Source: an uncultured Roseiflexaceae bacterium (GTDB lineage: Bacteria; Chloroflexota; Chloroflexia; Chloroflexales; Roseiflexaceae). Taken from it: DNA of 15,979 nucleotides. Location: the NCBI GenBank assembly GCA_937974195.1, contig CALJIC010000338.1, positions 1 through 15,979 on the forward strand. Reading direction: 5' to 3'. The translations under genes and the position numbers were made by a program. The notes under the pieces are model-generated. The model ran no database searches. It had not been told where the DNA came from and saw only the letters and a list, made by a program, of their open reading frames with translations. This document shows, piece after piece, positions 4,487-11,067 of the stretch (position 1 is its first letter; each line of letters opens with the position of its first letter).

Positions 4487-7381
4487 GTGAGCACGAACGA
4501 CTTGCTGGCCGAGCTGGCCGCCGGCGTCCGCGGAGATGTGCAGGCCGACCCGGTCTCGCGCGCGCTGTACGCCACCGACGCCAGCATCTACCAGATCATG
4601 CCGGCCGCCGTGGTGCTCCCGCTCGACGAGGCGGACGTCGCCGCGGCGCTGCGGGTGGCCCGCCGCCGCCAGGTGCCCATCCTGCCGCGCGGCGGCGGGA
4701 CCAGCCTGGCCGGCCAGGCCGTCGGGCAGGCCATCCACCTCGACTTCACCAAGTACATGTGCCGGCTGCTCGAGCTCAACGCCGCCGAGGGCTGGGCGTG
4801 GGTCGAGCCAGGCATGGTGCTCGACCGGCTGAACGGGCTGCTCGCCGCGCACGGCCTCATGTTCGCGCCGGACATCTCGCCCTCCAACCGCGCCACCATC
4901 GGCGGGATGATCGGCAACAACTCCTCGGGCATGTACTCGCTGGTCTACGGCAAGACGATCGACCACGTGCTCGAGCTGCGGGTCATGCTCTCCGACGGGA
5001 GCGTCGTCCACATGGGCCCGCTGTCCGAGGAGGAGCTGCGGGCCAAGCTGACGCTCGACAGCCTCGAGGGGCGCGTCTACCGCACGGTGCACCGGCTGGC
5101 CCACGAGCACGCCGACGAGATCGCGCGGCGCTTCCCGCGCCTGCTGCGGCGGGTGGGCGGGTACAACCTCGACGCCTTCGTCCCGGCGGACGGCGGCCGG
5201 GGCTTCAACCTCGCCAACATCATCGTCGGCTCCGAGGGGACGCTGGGCGTGATCCTGGCGGCCAAGCTGCGCCTGGTGCCGCGCCCGCGGCACACCGCGA
5301 TCGGCATCCTGGCCTTCGAGACCCTCGACGACGCGCTCGACGCGGTGGTGCCGTGCCTCGAGTGCCGGCCGGCGGCCGTCGAGCTCATGGACGACCTGCT
5401 GCTCGACCTGACCCGCAAGTCCCGCCAGTACGCGCAGTACCTGGCCTCCTTCGTGCGCGGTGAGCCGGCGGCGCTGCTGCAGGTCGAGTTCTTCGGCGAG
5501 AGCGAGGCCGAGGCGCTGGCCGGCCTGGACCGGCTGGAGCGGCACCTGAGCCCGCCGGCGGGATCGTTCACCCGCGCGGTCACGCCGGCCGAGAAGCAGG
5601 CGGTGCTGCAGGTGCGCAAGGCCGGCCTGCCGCTGCTCCAGTCGCTCTCGCCCGACCTCAGGCCGGAGACGTTCGTCGAGGACTCGGCGGTGCCGCCCGA
5701 GCGGCTCGGCGACTACATCCGCCGCTTCCGCGCGATCTGCCACGAGCACGGCGTGCGCGTCGCGTTCTACGGCCACGCCAGCGTCGGCCTGATGCACGCC
5801 CGCCCGCTGCTGAACCTGAAGGACGCCGCCGACGTGCGCACGATGCGCCGCATCGCCGAGGAGATCAAAGACCTGGTGATCGCGTTCGGCGGGGCGCTGT
5901 CGGGCGAGCACGGCGACGGCCTGCTGCGCTCGGAGTTCTGCCGCGAGCTGTTCGGCGAGGCGCTCTACGAGGCGTTCCGCGAGATCAAGCGCAGCTTCGA
6001 CCCGCGCGGCCTGCTGAACCCCGGCAAGATCGTCGACGCGCCGCCGATGGACGCCAACCTACGCTACGGGCCGGGCTACCGGGTGGCGCTGCCGCTCGAG
6101 ACCCACTTCCGCTTCCGCGACACCGGGGGCATGGCCGGCGCGGTGGAGCTGTGCAACGGCAACGCGCTGTGCCGCAAGACCGCCGGCGGCACGATGTGCC
6201 CGAGCTACATGGTCACCCGCGACGAGGAGCACTCCACCCGTGGGCGGGCCAACGCGCTCCGCATGGTGCTCTCTGGCGCGCTCCCGGCCGCCGAGCTCAC
6301 CGGCGAGCGCATGCGCGAGGTGATGGACCTGTGCCTCGAGTGCAAGGGGTGCACCGGCGAGTGCCCCTCGCGCGTCAACATGACCCGCCTCAAGTCCGAG
6401 TGGCTGGCGCACTACCACGCGGCGCACGGGGTGCCGCTGCGCGCCAGGCTGTTCGGCAACATCCACACGCTGAGCCGCGTGGCATCCGCGGCGGCGCCGC
6501 TGGCCAACGCGCTGCTGGGGATGCCGGGGGCCGGCCTGCTCGGCGAGCGGCTGCTCGGCATCAGCCGCCACCGCCGCCTCCCGCGGTTCGCGCGCGAGCC
6601 GTTCCACGCCTGGTTCGAGCGCACGCGGGCCGAGCGGCCGGCAGGCGTCGGGCGCCCGCCGGTCGTCCTGTTCCCCGACACCTTCACCGACTATAACGAG
6701 CCGGAGGTCGGGCGCGCGGCGGTGCGGGTGCTCGAGGCCGCCGGCTACCGGGTGCTCCTGCCGGCCAGGCGCGTCTGCTGCGGGCGCCCGGCGCTCTCCA
6801 AGGGGCTGCTCGATGAGGCGCGGCGGCTCGCGCTGCGCCAGCTCGACGCGCTCGAGCCCTACGTGGCCGCCGGCATCCCGGTGGTCGGGCTCGAGCCGAG
6901 CTGCGTCCTCACCTTCCGCGACGAGTACCCGGACCTGCTGGACGACGACCGGGCGGCGGCGCTGGCCCGCGGCAGCTGGCTCCTGGATGAGTTCCTGGCG
7001 CGGGAGCTCGCGTCCGGCGCGCTCCGGCTGCCGTTCCGGCGGACGGACCGACGCTATCTCCTCCACGGGCACTGCCACCAGAAGGCGCTGGTCGGCAGCC
7101 GGCACAGCCTCGCGCTGCTGCGCCAGATCCCGGGCGCCGAGGTGAGCGAGGTGGACAGCGGCTGCTGCGGCATGGCCGGCTCGTTCGGCTACGAGCGCGA
7201 GCACTACCAGCTGTCCCGGGCGATCGGCGAGCGGGCGCTGCTCCCCGCCGTGCGCTCGCTCCCCGCCGAGGCCGTGGTTGTCGCCAGCGGCACCAGCTGC
7301 CGCCACCAGATCGCGGACCTGGCCGGGCGGCGGGCGGTGCACCTCGCGCAGGCCCTGGCCGCAGCCCTGGACGAGACATAA
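4487..7381 (+). CDS. FAD-linked oxidase fused to Fe-S/CCG-domain subunit (YdiJ/GlcDF type)
   Basis: This 964-residue fusion joins a GlcD-like flavoprotein to a GlcF/GlpC-like iron-sulfur module, as in E. coli YdiJ, a D-2-hydroxyacid dehydrogenase. It likely oxidises a D-2-hydroxyacid (lactate, 2-hydroxyglutarate or glycolate type) and passes electrons via Fe-S centres to the respiratory chain. Order: FAD-binding PCMH domain (about 30-260; LPRGGGTSLAGQAVG, then GGMIGNNSSGMYSLVYGKT), FAD-oxidase C-terminal domain (to about 525; SGEHGDGLLRSEF), ferredoxin-like part with Cys556, Cys562, Cys571 and the cluster motif Cys616, 619, 622, 626, then two cysteine-rich CCG repeats (Cys764-765; Cys893-894) with HGHCHQKAL between. 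The first ferredoxin motif is looser than CxxCxxCxxxC. The GTG start follows a GGTGGGG ribosome site closely; the upstream open frame overlaps the FMN reductase and is not coding. Length is close to YdiJ (about 1,018). Confidence 0.9.
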   Translation: MSTNDLLAELAAGVRGDVQADPVSRALYATDASIYQIMPAAVVLPLDEADVAAALRVARRRQVPILPRGGGTSLAGQAVGQAIHLDFTKYMCRLLELNAAEGWAWVEPGMVLDRLNGLLAAHGLMFAPDISPSNRATIGGMIGNNSSGMYSLVYGKTIDHVLELRVMLSDGSVVHMGPLSEEELRAKLTLDSLEGRVYRTVHRLAHEHADEIARRFPRLLRRVGGYNLDAFVPADGGRGFNLANIIVGSEGTLGVILAAKLRLVPRPRHTAIGILAFETLDDALDAVVPCLECRPAAVELMDDLLLDLTRKSRQYAQYLASFVRGEPAALLQVEFFGESEAEALAGLDRLERHLSPPAGSFTRAVTPAEKQAVLQVRKAGLPLLQSLSPDLRPETFVEDSAVPPERLGDYIRRFRAICHEHGVRVAFYGHASVGLMHARPLLNLKDAADVRTMRRIAEEIKDLVIAFGGALSGEHGDGLLRSEFCRELFGEALYEAFREIKRSFDPRGLLNPGKIVDAPPMDANLRYGPGYRVALPLETHFRFRDTGGMAGAVELCNGNALCRKTAGGTMCPSYMVTRDEEHSTRGRANALRMVLSGALPAAELTGERMREVMDLCLECKGCTGECPSRVNMTRLKSEWLAHYHAAHGVPLRARLFGNIHTLSRVASAAAPLANALLGMPGAGLLGERLLGISRHRRLPRFAREPFHAWFERTRAERPAGVGRPPVVLFPDTFTDYNEPEVGRAAVRVLEAAGYRVLLPARRVCCGRPALSKGLLDEARRLALRQLDALEPYVAAGIPVVGLEPSCVLTFRDEYPDLLDDDRAAALARGSWLLDEFLARELASGALRLPFRRTDRRYLLHGHCHQKALVGSRHSLALLRQIPGAEVSEVDSGCCGMAGSFGYEREHYQLSRAIGERALLPAVRSLPAEAVVVASGTSCRHQIADLAGRRAVHLAQALAAALDET

Positions 7382-7385
7382 AGAA

Positions 7386-7454
7386 CGGAGGGCCCGCAGG
7401 CCCTCCGCGAAGGTCTTCCTGTCTCGCGCCGCCAGCGGGGCCGCGGCGCGAGAC
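7386..7454. repeat. Composite two-palindrome element, copy 2
   Basis: The first palindrome has perfect 9-bp arms CGGAGGGCC (7386-7394) and GGCCCTCCG (7399-7407). After a 13-bp linker (7408-7420) comes a second palindrome with perfect 12-bp arms GTCTCGCGCCGC (7421-7432) and GCGGCGCGAGAC (7443-7454). It lies between two convergent genes, starting four bases after the dehydrogenase stop, and could stop transcription from both sides, although neither hairpin has a tight T-tract. Confidence 0.8.
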
Positions 7455-7491
7455 GGTGCGTGTTGTGCTAGAGGTTCGTGGCCGGGCTCGC

Positions 7492-8481
7492 CTAGTCCCC
7501 GGGCGCGGTGTCCGAGGGCGCGCTCGGCGCGCTGGGCTGGACCGGCTGCGGCACGACCGTCGGCGTCTCGCCGGTGGCCATCTGGTTCAGCAGCAGCGTC
7601 AGGTTCGTGTTCGGGTCGATGAACCAGAGGTTGCCGCCCTGCATCATCTCCACCATCAGCTCGCGCCGGCGCAGGTCGAGCAGCTCCGGGTTCTCGCGCC
7701 AGTAGCGGCCCTGGATGGCGCGCACCTGCGCCTCGCGGTTCGCGGCCTCGAGCGCGGCGGCGGTGCGGCCCTTCTCCTGCGTCAGCAGGACCTCGGCCTC
7801 CTTCTGGGCCTGGAACAGATTGTTGGCCTGCTGCGCCTCGATCTGCTGGCGGCGCTTCTCCTCAGTCTCGATCTGCACCTCGAGGTTGGCCTTGTCCGAG
7901 AGCAGGCGCGCGTACTCCTCGCTCACCTGGATATCGAGCACCTTGACCGCCTCGAGCGTGACGAACAGCTGGTCCACCGGCGCCTGCTGGCCCTCGCCCG
8001 CCGGAGTCACCAGGAACTGGCGGATGCGCTGGCTGAACGCCCCGCGGTCCGACAGCGCCTCATCGAGCGTGAACTGCGTGCTGGCGCTCTTGAGCGCCTC
8101 GTTGATGAAGCCGTCCAGCTGCGTGCTCAGCACCTCGTCGCTCGCCCCGAGCCGGCTGTACTGCCTCATCAGCGACTCGTTGTCCAGCTTGCGGCTGTAG
8201 TCCACCTGGATGCGGATGTCGTACAGCTGCTTGTCCGAGCTGGCGACATTCTGCGTGATCTCGCGGCTCTGGCGGCGGACGTTCACGATCGCGATGCGGG
8301 TGAACGGCGCGAACGGCCGGAAGAAGATCCCCGGCTCCTGCACCCCCTCGACGGCGCCGCTGGTGATGATGATCCCGCGCTGGCCCTCATCCACTTGGGC
8401 GAACCGGGTGGTCCCCGCCCCAATGCCGATAATGATCAGGACAACGAAGATGATCCCGAGCGTGCGTCCCTGAATGCTCAT
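7492..8481 (-). CDS. SPFH/prohibitin-domain membrane protein
   Basis: This 329-residue protein is a member of the SPFH (stomatin, prohibitin, flotillin, HflK/C) superfamily, which forms oligomeric membrane scaffolds and often modulates membrane proteases such as FtsH. A single N-terminal membrane segment (about 7-26, rich in Ile/Leu/Val/Gly) is followed by a prohibitin-like domain (about 27-190; VDEGQRGIIITSGAVEGVQEPG), a charged Glu/Gln/Ala coiled coil (about 185-260) and a Pro/Ser-rich tail ending PSAPSDTAPGD. The ATG at 8481 is favoured because GAGGAGAGG lies six bases upstream and it places the membrane segment directly at the N-terminus; a start at 8535 would add 18 unlikely residues. 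No HflK partner or FtsH gene is adjacent, so it is an orphan here. Confidence 0.9.
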   Translation of the reverse strand: MSIQGRTLGIIFVVLIIIGIGAGTTRFAQVDEGQRGIIITSGAVEGVQEPGIFFRPFAPFTRIAIVNVRRQSREITQNVASSDKQLYDIRIQVDYSRKLDNESLMRQYSRLGASDEVLSTQLDGFINEALKSASTQFTLDEALSDRGAFSQRIRQFLVTPAGEGQQAPVDQLFVTLEAVKVLDIQVSEEYARLLSDKANLEVQIETEEKRRQQIEAQQANNLFQAQKEAEVLLTQEKGRTAAALEAANREAQVRAIQGRYWRENPELLDLRRRELMVEMMQGGNLWFIDPNTNLTLLLNQMATGETPTVVPQPVQPSAPSAPSDTAPGD

Positions 8482-8598
8482 GCCTGGTCCTCTCCTCGGT
8501 GATGATGTGCGGTTGCCGACGTCTCGCTGCGACATTGTTTGTTTCCCTAATAACCAGGTCTTCTGCGGTTGTGCCGCTCACTCCCTGCCGGGGTGGTC

Positions 8599-8651
8599 TG
8601 GAGAGCCGTAGGCCCTCCAAGATCCCTCTTCCTCTGCGGCGCAGAAGAGGA
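8599..8651. repeat. Composite two-palindrome element, copy 3 (degenerate)
   Basis: TGGAGAGCC (8599-8607) and GGCCCTCCA (8611-8619) form the first palindrome with one mismatch. After a 13-bp pyrimidine-rich linker, TCTGCG-G-CGCAGA (8633-8645) is the core of the second; outer bases from 8627 to 8651 extend it imperfectly. The spacing is as in the other copies, and the sequence is the most decayed of the four. Confidence 0.65.
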
Positions 8652-8829
8652 ACACCCACATTCCTCGCTGGCAGCTCGGCGCGCCCGAGGCTGGGGCGCG
8701 GCCGCCAGCGCTGTGCACGTCTCCGGGACTGCGCTGTGGGGCGCGGGGGCCACGGAGCCTGCTCGGATGCGCCGCCGCATATAACTACGTGCGACCGCGG
8801 CGCGAGGTCGCAGCTGGCCCGTGGCTCGA

Positions 8830-8859
8830 TTGACAGCCGGCTCGCGCAACCTTTACAAT
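8830..8859 (+). promoter_or_regulatory. Strong sigma-70-type promoter upstream of the ArsA gene
   Basis: A consensus -35, TTGACA (8830-8835), is followed after 18 bases by TACAAT (8854-8859), five of six for the -10. Initiation is expected near 8866, giving a leader of about 140 bases before the ATG at 9006. This is one of the two best promoters in the window. Confidence 0.75.
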
Positions 8860-8944
8860 CGCGCCGGCGTATCCTATAGTAGCGGGATCAGGCGTCCGAC
8901 AGAGCGCCGCTATGCTTACAGATCGCAAGCAGAACTGTCGCGAC

Positions 8945-8980
8945 CGGAGCCTGCCGTGAGCCACCGGCGGGCTCCGTTTG
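8945..8980 (+). terminator. Terminator-like hairpin in the ArsA leader
   Basis: CGGAGCCTGCCG (8945-8956) and CGGCGGGCTCCG (8965-8976) pair over 12 positions with one wobble and an 8-base loop, followed by TTTGT. It lies inside the leader downstream of the 8830 promoter and ends 29 bases before the ATG. It could be an attenuator, the 3-prime end of a short RNA of about 115 nucleotides, or a stabilising leader structure. Confidence 0.5.
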
Positions 8981-9005
8981 TATAAACGCTAGCAAAGGGC
9001 TAAAG

Positions 9006-10181
9006 ATGCGCCTCATTCTCTATCTCGGCAAAGGCGGCGTCGGCAAGACGACCACAGCTGCGGCGACGGCCGTGCGCGCCGCCGAACTTGGATACCGCAC
9101 GCTGGTGGTGAGCACCGATGTCGCCCACAGCCTCGCCGACGCGCTTGACCACCCGCTCGGCGCTCTGCCGACGCAGCTCACCGACCGGCTGTGGGGCCAG
9201 GAGATCAACGTGCTCGACGAGGTCCGCCAGCACTGGGGCGAGCTGCGCACCTACCTGGCTGGGCTGCTGCGCCGCCGCGGCGTGGACGATGTGGCCTCCG
9301 AGGAGCTGGCGATCATCCCCGGCATGGAGGAGGTCGTCAGCCTGCTCCACATCCGCCGCCAGGCGCGCGAGGGCAACTTCGACGCGGTGATCGTGGATGC
9401 CGCGCCCACCGGCGAGACCATCCGGCTGCTGACCATGCCGGAGACCTTCCAGTGGTACGCGGCGCGGGTGATGGACTGGGACCCCGGCACCAAGAGCGTC
9501 GCCAAGCCGCTGGTGCGCGCGCTCATCCCGGCCACCAACGCCTTCGAGTCGCTCGAGCGGCTCTCCAAGGGGGTCGAGGCGCTGCGCCAGACCCTCACCG
9601 ACCCCCAGGTCAGCTCGTACCGGCTGGTGGTGAACGCCGAGCGCATGGTGATCAAGGAGGCGCAGCGGGCCGCCACCTACCTCTCGCTGTTCGGCTACCC
9701 GGTGGACGGGGTGGTGCTCAACCGGCTGCTGCCGCGCAATGCGGTGGAGGGCGAGTTCATGCAGCGCCTGGCCGAGATGCAGGCCAGCTACCGCCAGCAG
9801 GTCCACGACCTGTTCGCGCCGCTGCCGATCTGGGAGGCGCCCCACTACCCGCGCGACCTCAAGGGCATCGCGGACCTCGGCGAGCTGGGGCGCGAGCTGT
9901 TCGGGCAGGACGACCCGACCCGGGTGTTCTTCAAGGGCTCGATGCACGAGATCGTGCGGGACGGCGACGAGTACGTGATGCGCCTGCCGCTGCCGCACGT
10001 CGAGATCGGCAAGGTCTCGATCACTAAGCGCGGCGACGAGCTGTTCATCGCGATCGGCAACTTCAAGCGCGATATGATCCTGCCGCTCACGCTCGCCGAG
10101 CGGCCTGCCAAGCGGGCTGTCTTCCGCGAGGGTGTGCTCGAGGTGCGCTTCGGCCCGCCGGAGGTGCCTCAGCCGGCGTAG
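9006..10181 (+). CDS. ArsA/TRC40-family ATPase with C-terminal HSP20-like domain
   Basis: This 391-residue protein is an ArsA/Get3-type ATPase. The deviant Walker A is GKGGVGKTT (8-16), STDVAHSL (36-43) is switch I, and DAAPTGETIRLL (131-142) is the switch II region. An alpha-crystallin-like beta domain follows at about 321-382 (DEYVMRLPLPHVEIGKVSI to EGVLEVRF), the arrangement of the ArsA_HSP20 family. The whole protein contains no cysteine, so it lacks both the arsenite-binding cysteines of ArsA pumps and the CxxC zinc site of Get3; arsenic export is therefore unlikely. Role is unknown; client-protein handling or metallocluster transfer are possibilities. AAAGGG (8995-9000) serves the ATG. 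It has its own strong promoter and structured leader, and a MIP18-family gene lies 170 bp downstream. Confidence 0.9.
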   Translation: MRLILYLGKGGVGKTTTAAATAVRAAELGYRTLVVSTDVAHSLADALDHPLGALPTQLTDRLWGQEINVLDEVRQHWGELRTYLAGLLRRRGVDDVASEELAIIPGMEEVVSLLHIRRQAREGNFDAVIVDAAPTGETIRLLTMPETFQWYAARVMDWDPGTKSVAKPLVRALIPATNAFESLERLSKGVEALRQTLTDPQVSSYRLVVNAERMVIKEAQRAATYLSLFGYPVDGVVLNRLLPRNAVEGEFMQRLAEMQASYRQQVHDLFAPLPIWEAPHYPRDLKGIADLGELGRELFGQDDPTRVFFKGSMHEIVRDGDEYVMRLPLPHVEIGKVSITKRGDELFIAIGNFKRDMILPLTLAERPAKRAVFREGVLEVRFGPPEVPQPA

Positions 10182-10236
10182 GGGTTGGCGGTGCTGCTCC
10201 GGGCGCGGGGGAGGGCTGCAGCATTTCGAAAGAATA

Positions 10237-10245
10237 TGGTATCAT
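10237..10245 (+). promoter_or_regulatory. Candidate extended -10 promoter for the MIP18-family gene
   Basis: TGGTATCAT reads as an extended -10 (TGN then TATCAT, five of six). The surrounding TATG-GTAT-CATA (10235-10246) has 4-bp inverted ends. A -35 is weak, as allowed for extended -10 promoters. The leader to the ATG would be about 100 bases and includes a short GCTCG/CGAGC hairpin. Confidence 0.5.
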
Positions 10246-10351
10246 AAGTGCAGCGAAGCTCGTGAGCGGATGGCGCGAGCAGCCCGTCCGGGAATATAAC
10301 GCGCGAAGCTTTATCTGAAGCCAACCAACCCCGTTACCTGGGAGGCCACAC

Positions 10352-10669
10352 ATGATCACAGAAGAGATGGTGCGCAGCGCCCTGAAGAACGTCTACGACC
10401 CGGAGATCGGGCTTGATATCGTGAACCTGGGGCTGGTGTATGGGATCGACATCCAGGACGAAGGGCGTAAGGTGGTGATCGACATGACCTTCACGACGCC
10501 GGCGTGCCCGGCGGGCCCGGCGCTGCTAGAGCAGGTGAAGCGCGAGGTCATGGCGCTCAACACGGTGTACAAGAATCTCGAGGATGTGCAGGTCAACCTG
10601 GTGTGGACGCCGTTCTGGAACCCGTCCATGATGAGCCAGGAGGCCCGCGACGAGCTGGGGTTCTTCTAG
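10352..10669 (+). CDS. MIP18/SufT-family (DUF59) Fe-S maturation protein
   Basis: This 105-residue protein is a single-domain member of the MIP18 (formerly DUF59) family, which includes SufT, PaaD and the N-terminal domain of many Mrp/ApbC carriers and helps mature iron-sulfur proteins. YDPEIGLDIVNLGLVYGI (15-32) is the signature; TTPACPAGPALLEQV holds the conserved Cys52; the C-terminal VWTPFWNPSMMSQEARDELGFF is typical of stand-alone bacterial members. Length is normal (about 100-110). GGGAGG at 10340-10345 with six-base spacing supports the ATG. It follows the ArsA-like ATPase but has its own promoter candidate, and is closed by a strong terminator at 10731. Which client proteins it serves is not shown. 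Confidence 0.92.
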   Translation: MITEEMVRSALKNVYDPEIGLDIVNLGLVYGIDIQDEGRKVVIDMTFTTPACPAGPALLEQVKREVMALNTVYKNLEDVQVNLVWTPFWNPSMMSQEARDELGFF

Positions 10670-10730
10670 AGCGCCGCGGAGCGCTCACGCTGCGGAACCT
10701 CCCCCGCCGGTGAAGCGGCGGGCAACAGAT

Positions 10731-10770
10731 GAGCCAGGGGCAGCCATTCGGCCGCCCCTGGCTCTTTTTT
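10731..10770 (+). terminator. Intrinsic terminator of the MIP18-family gene
   Basis: A perfect 11-bp stem, GAGCCAGGGGC (10731-10741) with GCCCCTGGCTC (10754-10764), runs straight into six T residues (10765-10770). This is the clearest rho-independent terminator in the window and insulates the MIP18 gene from the downstream lacI promoter. Confidence 0.93.
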
Positions 10771-10790
10771 GCCTCGCGCGGCGCTCTGTC

Positions 10791-10819
10791 TTGACAAGCG
10801 CGGCGCGGTGTGCTATCGT
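10791..10819 (+). promoter_or_regulatory. Sigma-70-type promoter of the lacI-transporter locus
   Basis: TTGACA (10791-10796), a 17-base spacer, and TATCGT (10814-10819) form a good promoter; initiation is expected near 10826. The operator-like sites begin about seven bases after the start point, well placed to block initiation or early elongation. Confidence 0.75.
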
Positions 10820-10832
10820 CTGCCCCGGCACC

Positions 10833-10873
10833 TTACACGTGTAGGGTGATACGTGACAGGCTATACGTGTAAG
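10833..10873. promoter_or_regulatory. Probable LacI-family operator cluster
   Basis: TTACACGTGTAG (10833-10844) contains the perfect palindrome TACACGTGTA with a central CG, the form preferred by LacI-family repressors. CTATACGTGTAAG (10861-10873) is its inverted match at 12 of 13 positions. Between them GATACGTGAC carries the same ACGTG core. The three ACGTG cores start at 10837, 10851 and 10865, an exact 14-base spacing. Position just after the promoter and before lacI points to autoregulation. Confidence 0.7.
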
Positions 10874-10904
10874 TGCGACGCAGTCCCGTTTTACCTGTTC
10901 CTCA

Positions 10905-10965
10905 AGCTTCAAGAAACATCGCGGGCTATCCAGGTCACCTGGGGAGATAGCCAGCCGCTGAAGCT
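10905..10965 (+). other. Structured 5-prime leader of lacI
   Basis: AGCTTCA (10905-10911) and TGAAGCT (10959-10965) can enclose a second hairpin whose stem joins GGCTATC (10924-10930) to GATAGCC (10946-10952), with CAGGT/ACCTG pairing inside. This nested fold sits in the untranslated leader. I do not recognise a known riboswitch in it. Confidence 0.4.
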
Positions 10966-11067
10966 CATCGCCGCGGCGCGCGGGCGATGGCACCGCTGTC
11001 TCCGGCAGCCCGCTTCGCTTCGCGATTGGAGCGCGGCGGCTGGTGTGGGCGAACCTGACGGAAGCGT

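Larger units (their letters stand above)
8482..9005. other. Divergent intergenic region between the SPFH and ArsA genes
   Basis: About 520 bases without a credible gene. It contains the ribosome site of the SPFH gene, a weak reverse-strand -10 candidate (TATTAG, 8547-8552), a composite palindromic element (8599-8651), a strong forward promoter (8830-8859), and a leader with a terminator-like hairpin (8945-8976) ahead of the ArsA start. Small open frames here overlap the palindromes and show no recognisable protein. Confidence 0.7.
10670..11067. other. Regulatory region between the MIP18 gene and lacI
   Basis: Nearly 400 bases without a credible gene. In order it contains a small GC hairpin (CCCGCC/GGCGGG near 10703-10722), an intrinsic terminator (10731-10770), a sigma-70-type promoter (10791-10819), three ACGTG-centred operator-like sites (10833-10873), and a leader of about 195 bases able to fold (10905-10965). 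A 72-codon open frame starting at 10853 begins inside the operator, has no ribosome site and overlaps the lacI start, so it is not called. Confidence 0.75.

Noticed and set aside
4451..5911. 486-codon reverse-strand open frame opposite the FAD/Fe-S dehydrogenase
   Set aside because: Arg/Ala/Val/His-rich composition without motifs, antisense to a gene with clear FAD and Fe-S signatures.
9006..10181. Arsenite-efflux ATPase (arsA)
   Set aside because: The protein contains no cysteine and there is no arsB, arsR or arsD nearby.
10905..10965. Known riboswitch in the lacI leader
   Set aside because: The fold is plausible but I could not match it to the conserved core of any riboswitch class.
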